From Oikopleura dioica (Eukaryota > Chordata > Appendicularia > Copelata > Oikopleuridae), in contig OU015569.1 in NCBI GenBank assembly GCA_907165135.1, forward strand, positions 4,960,001 through 5,024,000: a stretch of DNA of 64,000 bases, in the 5' to 3' direction. Positions 35,997 through 46,395 of this stretch are shown here, piece after piece. The notes under the pieces were generated by a model. That model worked only from the letters and a program-made list of their open reading frames with translations, was not told the DNA's origin and searched no databases. Numbering within the stretch: position 1 is the first letter of the stretch; each line of letters starts with the position of its first letter. The position numbers and the translations under genes are program-made.

Positions 35997-37184
35997 CCTT
36001 CTTTACCAAAAGAATGGAGTAGACGTGACTAGGGGTTAATTGAGGCTGACGTGTGCTGCAGGCCGAGTTTTACCTTGGCTCTCTGACTTGGCAATTGGTG
36101 TAATTACTGTTGAACTTATAAATCTTAACTAATTGCGTGTTGATCTGGGAAGGCGGCGCGAGAAAATAATTTAACAGCAGTCAGCTTTTGCCGCTATTGC
36201 TGCCAAATCGGATATTTTTGCACTTAATTAATAGTTGCAAACATTTACATCAGAGTGAACTTGAAACGGTTACTTCGGGCTCACGAGAGTACAAATTCGC
36301 AAACGAAAGTTAGATGGACTAACTCGGCGACCGATTTGGAGTCTTTAACATTATTAATCCTCTATACCCTTGCATTTAAATTCAAAAATACCAAAAATGA
36401 CGTCTAGCTGAAACAGATAAAACGAGCAGAAACAGTGCCGAAAAGGTCAGTCCCAGAGAGGTCATTATCATCAATAAATAACGACTTCAAAAGCGCACTG
36501 CCAACGTTGGATAAATCAGCGACCAAAATCACTTCATCATTTCCAATTCAGCGTATCAAATAATTTATAGCGACGAAAACCTTATTTCAGAGTTTACATA
36601 GTGACACTTTCATTTTATTTTCCTCATCAGACAATTTTCTGTTAATTTGGGGACTTCATATTTTGCCCGTTAAAGTGAGTACTCCCTACTTTATTTTCCT
36701 TGTTCGTAACCTAAAAATCAAATTATATTTTTTAACTCTGGAAAACCAAGAAAATGATCAATTACTAATCGTTGGCAAGTGCAAGTGAAACTTGATCCAT
36801 CTTTTTTGGCTCCTTCCGATTTTCGTGGTAAGTGTCCGGTGCGGGTGAAAAAAGACGATGCTGTGCCAAGTTCTTTGATGTTTTATTTTTAAAGGGCTCA
36901 ATTAAGCCTATTAAAAGTACTTCACGCAAGAGATACATGCCATAAAATCAATCCTTGTCAGCATCAATTATCGGCGAGCTCATTTGATTTTTTAAATTTG
37001 TCATTTTTACGTTTGTTTCAAGTTGAAAGTGCTAGAATAATTGACAGCAAAAGAACGCGATGTCAGGAAACATTTCTTCCCGAAATGGATTAATTGTTCC
37101 GCCTTCTTTTCCTCCAGCCACTATTTTTAAAACTAATTAGTACGGTCGAAAAGCCATAGATCGGAGAGTACGGGGAGAATCAAA

Positions 37185-37359
37185 CCTAGTCTCGGCAAGC
37201 TTTGTAGAAAACCTGAGTCAGGCTCTGAAGAGCTTCAATGCAAAGCCGCGTAGCCGTATTGGAAGCCGGAGTAACCATTTCAATCTATTATTAAATACTC
37301 GTTTATTGAAGCCCTTCAGAATCTGACTCAAGTTTTCTACAGAGGTCGCCGAGTCCGGG
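37185..37359. mobile_element. MITE, 6-bp-TSD family
   Basis: The ends are CCTAGTCTCGG and CCGAGTCCGGG with the family's inner blocks. Flanks ATCAAA and ATGAAA match 5 of 6. The copy is 175 bp. Confidence 0.8.
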
Positions 37360-37772
37360 ATGAAACCTGTATGCTCGTATCAAAATATTTTTACGGCTAT
37401 TTTGAGCATCAAAAGTTCGCCGATTAGCCCGGACTTCCGTTGCTGCAAATCATAATCCGGCGTGTGACACATTTTCAGATTTTTGTGCTCGTAACCGTAA
37501 TCGCAGCGGAAATTTGTCATATTTTACGGCGTGTGGGACACACTTGGCCTGATATCTATTTATTTTCGTTATTTCTGGCAGTGCGCTCGTAAATAGCGCC
37601 AAAATCGAAGTAACATTTCCGTAATTGCGCCTTTAAAAATTAATATTAAAAAGTGGCGAGAGCAATAACGGCCCCGCGCAGTTGTGATTTACAACCGCGA
37701 ACAGCTTGGATTTAAAATTCGCAACTCTGCTGATTTTGATCACCGCCCGAGTTAGTATGTAGCCCCGACTAG

Positions 37773-39403
37773 CCCGAGTTCCACTCGATTTACATTCTCT
37801 GGACGACGATAATCAATAAGTGCTCGCGCTGGGACTTCGTTCGCCCAGTCGAGGTCGACTACTCAGATTTCGAAGGCATCGACGAGCCAGAGAGCCTCTC
37901 CGATTGCTACAACTTCTACTTCTACCACGATTCCGGCGCCAAGATGACCATAGCCGAATGCAAAGACCTTGTCAACGAGAAACTCTTCCCGACGCAGAAA
38001 ACGACCTCAACAAAGAAAACAACTTCAACTACGACTACTCGCAAAACAACGACAACAACTCAAAAATCAACAGCATCAACAACTACAACGACCAAAATAA
38101 CAACAACAACTCGATCAGTGCCTTCCACTACTCAAAAATCGATTCCGACAACGACAAAGTTTTCCAAGTTTACGAAACTGATAACGACTAGGAAAACTAC
38201 AACGACAGTCAAAGAAATCCAGCAGCCAGAAATAAGGAATGGTTTTTTCTGACAATTAGAGGGCTTTTTGACTTGAAAAACCTTTGAAAGATTGCCAGTT
38301 GAGGTTGAAACAGAAAAAACGACACCAAAAACGAATAAATCGACAACGACAACGAAGACTACATCAACTACCACAACAATGACGACTAAGCGTGTTTCGC
38401 GTAAAAAACCTAGTTCGCATTCAATCTCAAGTCCATCGCCAGTCCCACCCGTGAAAGACTTTCACGAAGCCGGCGTTCCTAAAGATTTTGAACCGCTCCC
38501 CGGTCCGCTCGATTTCGACTTTGGAAACCTGATTGTTGTATCACCTGTCATCCCGAAAGTAGAGGCGCCAGATGAAAACTCTGTGGTAATCGTAAGTTTT
38601 TACTTATTAACTTTCGCAGTAAATATTTTTAAAAAGACTATTCAGCGAACCCAGCCAGCAGAATGCTCTTTAAAATGCGGCCATGGGGGAAAATGCGTCA
38701 AAGTAGACGGAAAAGAGTACTGCGAGTGTCCTGAGGGTCGGAGCTTCGCGCTTGCTTCGCCCTTAGGCAAGTGCGTGAAAAACTTGAAAAAGTACTGCAA
38801 GCGTGGTAAATACTCGACCCAGAGTGTAGAAGGGATCTCTGGCGAACAGCACACTTGTGAGTGCGGAGAATCGCGACGATTCAATCTCGCTACTTTTACC
38901 TGTGAGAATGTGAGCTTGGAGAGAAGCTTCAAAGAACTGATGGAGATGGAAGAGAGCGAACGGCCAAAATGTTCGGAAAGCTGCTCGGGGAGAGATCCAG
39001 TGCGCATGTATGCTCCTTGTTGTTGGCAGCTGGACAAGTGGATACGAAGCAGCAAGTGGAAAGGGAGGACGCTCTCTCTTTGGGGGCCCTGGTCTGATTG
39101 CGATCCTCAAACTTGCACAAAAACCAGAAGGTAAATTCTCGTTCTCTTATAAAGGTTTATGTCAGTATTCGTAAGCCACGCTCTCCTGTCTTTAAAAAAG
39201 GTTAATTTACGATTTCCGAGACGGCAGGCATCTGCCTGGCATTGAATCGTGTCTTCCTACGTTTAATATCAAACAATAATAAATAAAACTCAGGACAGGA
39301 ATTTATCTTCTTTTTCAGCCGAACTTGTCTGCTGCCAGAAGGAAGATGCAACCGACCCTTGACAAGAAGCTCCTCTTGCAGAAGAGGCGACTGTAAATTG
39401 TAA
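37773..39403 (+). CDS. Secreted Thr-rich protein with EGF-like and TSP1 domains
   Basis: A predicted extracellular or matrix protein. Exons: about 37773-38241, 38299-38591, 38646-39130 and 39319-39403, all phase-consistent with GT-AG introns. The first encodes an acidic Cys-containing region (DYSDFEGIDEPESLSDCYNF) and a long Thr/Lys mucin-like run, which continues into exon 2 and is followed by a Pro-rich linker (SSPSPVPPVKDFHE). Exon 3 has an EGF-like module (CSLKCGHGGKCVKVDGKEYC) and another Cys-rich region. Exon 3 ends and exon 4 completes a thrombospondin type 1 repeat (LWGPWSDCDPQTCTKTR, then TCLLPEGRC). No signal peptide lies in these exons; the one at 33795 may belong here. Thr-rich linkers are likely heavily O-glycosylated. 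In larvaceans such proteins might be house components, but nothing here proves that. Confidence 0.75.
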
Positions 39404-39887
39404 CTTTTTAAGACTTTCTCGCGACAAAAAATGTATGAACATTGCTCATTTTTTTCACAGTGATAATAAATGTAACAAAACATCTGCCACAAAAAAATTC
39501 CCTCCCAGAAAAGAACATTTTCTTCTCTAGCTCAAACAGGCGTTCTGATGATTAAAATGAGACGCTCTCTCTCTCTTGCATTTTTATTTTTGTTGAGACA
39601 GTGTCAAAAAACCGGGGCTTTATTGAATGATTGATTCGTGTGATCTTTGGTCACCCCATCTCTGATGGATAGTCTGTCAAGCTCATCCTTGGAGCTCAGT
39701 ATTACGATCACCTTTTTGAAGAGGACTTACGGGCTTGCCGAATTGTATTTTATGGCTCTCCCAGCTAATACCTTTCTTCTTCATAAATGTCCAATTATAA
39801 CCATCTGTCAATATTTTTCTTTAAATATTTTTATTCAAATAATTTATGTTTTGAGGAAGGTACAGAAAAGATGCACAAAAGCGCAGA
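39404..39887. other. Intergenic
   Basis: Spacer between the convergent TSP1 and PDZ genes. No gene or repeat seen. Confidence 0.5.
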
Positions 39888-40784
39888 TCAGGAAATCTCA
39901 GTTTCTACCACTAAATGCAGCTTTCCAGGGTCAGTGCTCAAGATCTTTGAAGAAGACGATAATTTACCTTTTGAAAAAAGTATTACTACCTTTGCGATTT
40001 GATAGCTTGCGAGTTGATTAGTGAGCTTGCCGTTAATTTTAAGGAGTTTTTCGTTCTTCTGAATTCCAGCGAGATGAGCAGGCGATCCCGGTTGAACAAA
40101 AGAAATTGTGTGCGTTCCGTCTTATAAAAGAGAGTTGAAAGTAAGTTTAATATTGCACAATTGACAGTTGAAAGAAGCTTGTGGGAAGACTGTTGATTGC
40201 TCTCCCGTGCTCTGTAAATAGAAATCAGACAACCCAAGGTTAAATGCCTCGAAGAAGCTGTCGAAGGTAAATTTGGATCGACAATCGTCAAATCGCTGTG
40301 AAACATCTATTAGTACAGGAGTAGCTACTGGCTAGTTTATAGCTGATCGAACAAATATTAAACTGGCGATAGGAGCTAAGGGCCGGGGAGAATTTTAATT
40401 CTTCATCGACAGGCTTACCGAATGTTGATCGGAGCCCGATTCCAAGTGGCAGAATCGTCTTGTCCGCCTCGTCAAACGCGTAATTATCGAAGGAAGAGTT
40501 GCTCGAGTCAAAAGAGTGCTTCTTCCGCCCAGTCAGATCAACCTTGAAGCCGAATTCTTCCAACCATGCCAACGTTTCTGGCGGAGCTGAAAGAAAAATG
40601 AGTGAGTCCTCGTTGTTTCCAACTTTGTTTAGCTTAGAGCTTAAGGTTTTGTTTGCTTGGTTATTATTTATTTCCTCGTCCAGATTGCTTTATTACGTTG
40701 TCAAAGCAAGAAGGCAAGAAAAAGACTCAACATAAATAAAAAAAAAGAACCTGTCATTTCTGGGTCCGATAATCGCCGATTCAT
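39888..40784 (-). CDS. PDZ-domain protein
   Basis: A scaffold-type protein carrying a peptide-binding PDZ module. Exon 1 (40751-40784, MNRRLSDPEMTA) joins in phase to exon 2 (40419-40586), which reads PPETLAWLEEFGFKVDLTG, then SNSSFDNYAFDEADKTILPL and GIGLRSTF. The last exon (39888-40120) encodes the PDZ core: THTISFVQPGSPAHLAGIQ, NEKLLKINGKLTNQ and YQIAKVVILF, ending VVETEIS-stop. Small candidate exons at 40234-40295 and 40166-40211 lie between; the second joins the PDZ exon in phase (STGEQSTVFPQASFN), but the first contains stops in the required frame, so the link to exon 2 is unresolved. The PGSPAxxAGI and LLKINGK blocks are strong PDZ marks. Partners cannot be read from the sequence. Confidence 0.65.
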
Positions 40785-42242
40785 TCTTTTCTTCGATTGA
40801 AAATCGTCGGATCTTCCCAAATTGCATGTGTGCCTCCTTCCCGTGAAAAATTTGTCTTTGATTCGGCGGCTTTTTGCGGCTCCAGATAAAAAAAAAATAA
40901 ATAAAAAGTCGGTTAGTACTTATTTCACTTAAAGAAAATAAACATGTTCCAAGTTAACTCATAAGCGCTGAGCCTTTCCTGACTGCCGGAATCTCATTCG
41001 AATAAAACTCAATCATACTTTCTCGTTCTTTATCTGTAAAAAATAAAGTAAAAATAACTCGGACTTTTGCGAAAATTCAAAATACTTTCTGAAAGGCCGT
41101 TCGGACTCGCCACTTGCGTCAGAAAGTAAATTCTGCTGCGACAACGGGAAATTAATTTTCAACAAACATTTATTTTAGACAGATTGCGCCGAGTGGATCT
41201 CCAATACTAGTCGACTTAGAATATTCGAAATCTAAGCACAAAACTTGAAGTAATTAGTAATTTATTACCAATAAGTGTAGATTACCGTGTATTCTACAAC
41301 GATTTCAACCTAGGCTTCTAAATCGATTACAACGATTTTGTCAACAACGATTTAAATGAAATTTTGATGGGAGAAAGAATCAACGATGCTAAGCACGCTG
41401 CGGGCCTGCGGCCCTTGCGCGCAAAATCTGGTAGAGAACTCATTTTTGCAGGAGGCCAACTTTCTCTACTCTCCCGCCTCAATCTCTAGCAAGCCTTGTT
41501 ATTCTTTGCGAAGGGATGTTGCCCTAGTTGCCATTGTTGCCCATGCTGCCATTTTCAAGTTTTTCGGTTTATTGAATAATTTCCTTCGACCTTCTGCATT
41601 GTGAGTCTCTAATGCGTTTGCTATAAAGTGTGATACGAGCTGTCAACCAGAATTTAACATTCACTGGAATCTCATTTCATCACTGTATAAAATTTTCAAC
41701 ATAAAATAGAGGGGACCTTTTTTAACCGAACCTTTATTAGCGACTCTTTAACTTTCTCCAATTCAAAATATAATCGACTCTGAAATGACAGCTACATTGA
41801 AGTCTCCTACTTGGAAAGTTTGAGTTGCTCAAGTTGAATAGAATTCTTGCAATTGGAGCGTCGGATCAGTATTTGTTGCTCGGGGCCTTGGCTTGAAACA
41901 TTATCTGCCTCGAGTTGTCGGTTGTACCGGCAATTATAGAATTTAAAAAATATAGTTTTTGTTTCTACTTTTACTTTTTAGAAACATTTTTTTGAAAAAG
42001 AGAAAGAACACATTATGAATTTTGCAAACACTGGCGCGAATATGTTCATTGCACTGATTACTATGTTTGGGTTGGAAAACTAATGAAATTTATTAATAAA
42101 AAGATTAAAGAGAAGACTTGAAAGAAGTTAAATAACGCTTATTCGAAGTTAAGAATTTAGACCACCACATGTCTGCGAAAATTAAGCACCGGAAAAGTGC
42201 TTATCTAAGTTTTTTACGCTCAATCTGTTTATTTTTAACTAG
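40785..42242. other. Intergenic, may hold the first WSCD exon
   Basis: No convincing exon. The start of the WSCD gene (cytoplasmic tail and membrane anchor in this family) should lie here, but I cannot place it. Confidence 0.4.
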
Positions 42243-44608
42243 TCAACCCTCCTCGAAGCTCTGCTTTTGGATACGCCATTTTCGATCAATACTGGCTTGC
42301 GGGAATCGTAAGTTTAAAATTGAATGCTTTTTATTATATTTTTTAATAGACGCCGAAAGCGGAGAACTTTGAACTTGACGATCCTAATGTCAAATGGGGA
42401 CAGAGCTACGGCTGCTGGCAAACAGAAGACGTAAAGGTAGTTAAAGTCACGTTCGCAGTTACAGTTAGTGTCCACTGGGGTTAGAAATGATCAAAAAGTT
42501 TGACCCCTACGTGATTCGAACACGCAACCTTCTGATCTGGAGTCAGACGCGCTACCGTTGCGCCAAGGAGTCCTGGCGGAGCACCACCACTTTACATATA
42601 TATTCCAAGCACAACAATGACTGTACACTAAAATGGGGGCCCCTTCTCCATCCTTGACTTCGTGTATTAATCCCTTTGTGAACTTGCTTATCTTTGAGAC
42701 ACAAAGGGGTTAACAAAGGGACATAAGAACGGAGAGAACGATGAACAAGGGTTTCCTAAGGAAACTTTCCTTATTTTAGTGACCGTGTATGAAGGATGCA
42801 GCCTCCGGGATGCTCAATTTCATTTTATATAGAACGTGCTCTATTAAATTATAATTCAAGTTAAATTTATTCCACGAAAAACGATCAGAATGTCTTTTTC
42901 AATGCGCTCATCTTGGATTCCATCTTACCGCTTTTCTTCGGGACAAGTGCGCCTGCATCACCGAAGAGCAGAAAGCGCTATTCCAGCGCGTTTCCGATGA
43001 AGAATGCGAGATCAGCTGCGTCGACGAGTGGGACATGAGTTGCGGCGGCCTCAAGGGAGAAGTGAGCATTTACAGAACCCCGCTTGTTGACAAGAGATGC
43101 GAAACAATTAAGCTAGGAGAGGAAGGACAGTTTAAGAAAATCATGCTCGCCAGTTTTCCAGGCTCTGGAAATACTTGGACAAGGCAAGGGCGGAAATCTA
43201 GCTTTCTGTTTTAATATTTACTCAGAGTTAAGACTCTGAATGAACTCGAGAAGCCGCTTGCGGTCTCGATAAATGATAAGATAGCCGCGCTTTGCGCAGC
43301 TTCGGGATTCTTAATAAAAATGCTCCCGGATTTAAAAGGAGCCCCAATAGTTAAATTTCCGTAAAGATACGTCATTGAACGAGCAACAGGATATTTCACG
43401 GGGGCAGTTGCAAACGATTCTTCCTTGTTTGCAGGCGGCTTCGTCGGCGAGTATGAGCATCAAAACGCGGGAACTACGATTCTTGTCAAGGGAAGAGTAA
43501 AAACAGTTCTTTCGGTTCTTTGAATCATGCTAATTTATTGAGTTCATTCGTTTATTGTGCTATTAAGTACTTTCCGTACATGGACCATGTGTCCCTCTTC
43601 AGACACGTGAAACAACTCAAGCCCACCTGTGTCACAAAAAAAAGCAAAATATACGAATGAATTCTTGTTTTTTACTTTTGTCTTTAGGCGCATCGGAACA
43701 TCAAGGAACAGGACGGAGCGGTGCTTCTCATCAGAAATCCCTTCGACGCGATTCTAGCCGAGTTCAACCGCAATCACGGCGGCGGGCACACTGGCCACGC
43801 GGCCAAAGAGGCCTTTTACGCGAAAAACACAAAGGAAATCTGGCCGGGCAAGGATAAGAGGGCCTGGTACCCGCTGGTGCTTGACCAGGCGAATCGTTGG
43901 TACAATATCTACTCCCGATATCTCACGAACACGGAGAACATCCACGTGATCTATTTCGAAGAGATGAAAGAAAATCTCGGCCCGCCGATGAGAAGGGTCG
44001 TCGATTTTCTCGACGTCGAAGGAAAAGAATCTAAAACTATTATTTAATTTTGAAGTAGAAACAAGCTCATACGTACATTGCGATTTTGGCGAAAACAAAA
44101 TTAAAATCAATCGGCTTACGTGTTTTTCAGCAGAAGCATTATTTTGCAAAGTTGGTATCAGAAACCAACTTCCGCTTCGAGTTTATTTGATTCGACCCTT
44201 TTCAATACAAATTTCCAAAGTCGATTACTTGCCTCAGCAACCTTTTTAGGAAACCTGAGTCAGGGTCTGAATACAGGTTGGCGAGCTGTCGTTCCTATAC
44301 TAACAATTTAGCCTTTTAAAGTTGTTTTTTGGAGTTTTGAGAACATTTTTAAAATTCTAGAGATTTAATAAGGTCTTTATTCGATGTCATTTTTAGTAAT
44401 CTGTTCTTAGTTTAGAGACCGCTTGAGCGTGTGAGCCGCTGTTCACGCGTTGTAAGTAGTTGATTCTACGCCAGTCGTCGACTTCGAATCACGTTTAAAG
44501 TGTCTCCTGAGCAACACCGAGGGATCGTTCAAGAGAACCAAACAGCCGCTTGACTTCGACCCATTCGCGATTCACGAAGACGTCATTCCGGGCAGGGCTC
44601 TATTTTAA
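42243..44608 (+). CDS. WSC-domain sulfotransferase (WSCD-like), 5' end missing
   Basis: A Golgi-type sulfotransferase using PAPS; the WSCD family joins a cysteine-rich WSC domain to a sulfotransferase domain. Exons: 42243-42307, 42350-42436, about 42890-43183, 43367-43496, about 43688-44040 and about 44470-44608. The WSC part reads WGQSYGCWQTEDV then CAHLGFHLTAFLRDKCACI. The 5'-PAPS loop is LASFPGSGNTWTR; then YVIERATGYFTGAVANDSSL, GAVLLIRNPFDAILAEFNRN (3'-phosphate site), ENIHVIYFEEMKENL and a C-terminal LLSNTEGSFKRTKQPLDFDP. The TWTR-YVIER junction needs a GC-AG intron splitting the Arg codon. The WSC intron (42437-42890) holds a tRNA-Trp on the other strand, and its exact edges are unclear. 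The last intron holds a collapsed MITE. The first exon with the membrane anchor was not found. Confidence 0.82.
42501..42572 (-). tRNA. tRNA-Trp (CCA)
   Basis: On the minus strand the cloverleaf is complete. The acceptor arm GACTCCT pairs with AGGGGTC (one G-T pair), the anticodon arm TCTGA/TCAGA encloses CTCCAGA with anticodon CCA, and the T arm holds TTCGAAT. No intron in the tRNA. The discriminator base is A. It sits inside an intron of the WSCD gene, antisense to it. Confidence 0.93.
44229..44291. repeat. Collapsed MITE (left end fused to right end)
   Basis: The left terminal repeat (CTCAGCAACC, then AAACCTGAGTCAGGGTCTGA) runs directly into the tail of the right one (TACAGGTTGGCGAGCTG). 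This fits internal deletion of a full copy. It lies in the last WSCD intron. Confidence 0.7.
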
Positions 44609-46395
44609 CTTCCGATGATGATAAGAGTCAGAACAGATTTAGAGAAGAGACACCATTTTTCAAATCGCAAGCAAATATCTCTTACCGCGTTGCCTCGCCA
44701 AGACCGCGGCTTTTCTTTTCTTTTACTCGAAGCCGCAGGCGGCTTCTCGATATCGAAGATAGACAGTCATGAATTTCCGCAAAATTGCGATTGACTTTTT
44801 TTCTTTCTTAAAAAAATATTCACACCGAGGCAGCTGATGAATATTGCATTGAATGAAATAAATTCATGGAGTCCACGCAAGTTTATCAACAAACAGATAA
44901 GAAATCTTAATACTGAGCTCAAAGGAAAGGTATTTTTTACGTTACTGTTGAATTTAATACTGTTTTATTACGAGCTGAGCTGGCTTTTTTGTTTTGGTAA
45001 ACTTTCGCTGTGGCTAAAGAGTCCAGCAAATTAGCCATTTTGACAGCAATCAAGCGCCTAGAAAATACAGTAAAAATGCCGTTCAAAGTCCGAAACTTAC
45101 CTCAACTGCCATCATCGTACCTAAGGTCGACTGCTACAACTCTGTGAATAAAAAAAATATTCAAAGTCTTGCTCTTCACAATTTTTTTTCTATTCTTAGT
45201 GCAGTGGCTATTTCTAAAATAGACATAGAAAAAGGGGGCTGGAGTTAATAAAAGTAACAATAAGAGACAATTTTATAATTTTAGCAGAATTGTATTTTTA
45301 AATAGAAAACAGATTAGGCTTTCGAAGATTTTTTTTCTAAAAAAAAGGCGAAGCAAAAGGATTAAATTAAAAAGATTTTGATTTATCTGAATCGGGAGAT
45401 TAGTTGAGATTGTGCGTTGTTTAAGTTTCCCTTCAAACAAGGTGATGTTAATGCGGCTTGAAGATTTTAAGGGTGGCTGGCTGGCTTGGCTCTTTTAATT
45501 AGACGGGCTCGGGTTAGAGCCGTCTCCCACCGCAGAGATTTGTTGAAGGGAACCCGGATAAAACGGCGATCCATGTTCCGATTCTTTCCCTAATAGATCT
45601 CGTTTTCGAGATTTGCACGTGTTTTATACAATTTTTATCTATTCTTACGACGATTTTTTTACATCGTTTTCGCTGACAAACCTTCAAGCAAAGAACCTGA
45701 AAATGATTTACAAAGAATATTTTTCGTTTTAATTTGCAGCCCAACCAAAAAATCTCTGTTTTGTTGAATGGAATAACAAGGGAGGCCACTAAACGAGACA
45801 TGTCACATGCGCAGGATCAAGTGAACTCCACTAAGCTATATTCGCCGCGCGGCTTTTCTCCATTTTCATTTCGAAGCCGCGAGCGGCTTTTCGATCAATT
45901 CCCCAAACAAAATTCGATTTATAGAGATATTCATATTCTTATGATTATGATAAGAAAGCTCTAATTTCTCTAAGCACCCTTACTCGATAGAATATCGACA
46001 ATAGTATAACAAAGCTTTCTATGGGATAGAAAGTTGTGTCCCAGCGTGAGAATCGTGCTCGATGATCGCCTAATTTCACAAAACAAAAAGTTGGATGGCG
46101 CTCTTTCTCGCTTCGTGGCGCGTTAACTCGGCGGCGCCGCCCGAGCGTTCGCGATGTACTGATAGCGGCTCTGAGAAGTGTCTTGTCATTCAGTCGCAAT
46201 TTCTCTCCGATAGATCTCACCCCGATTTCCCCATCAAAAACGAAAATTATAAAAGTTTTTTATAATTGGATACCGAGCCTACCAGATAACGCAAGTGACG
46301 AAGGGAAGAAGATTTGACGAGAGACTGACCAGAAGAAATCCAGCCCAGGTAAGTACCCAAGCTAAGAGATTTTCAGGTCAAGAAGCAAGACCAAA
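44609..46395. other. Intergenic, with GC hairpins
   Basis: No supported coding exon. Hairpins of the form GAAGCCGC..GCGGCTT occur near 44734-44752 and 45846-45893. A stretch ending AGATTTTCAG lies 16 bases before the downstream ATG and may be a trans-splice or 5' UTR intron acceptor. Confidence 0.45.

Larger units (their letters stand above)
34443..37772. other. Gene-poor stretch, intergenic or long intron
   Basis: No supported coding exon. It contains a foldback element (35353-35996) and one MITE (37185-37359). It may be an intron joining the signal-peptide exons to the TSP1 exons. Confidence 0.4.

Noticed and set aside
45107-45126. 20-base minus-strand exon starting ATG-ATG-GCA-GTT-GAG before GTAAG
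   Set aside because: Perfect-looking splice sites, but no following exon could be joined with confidence.
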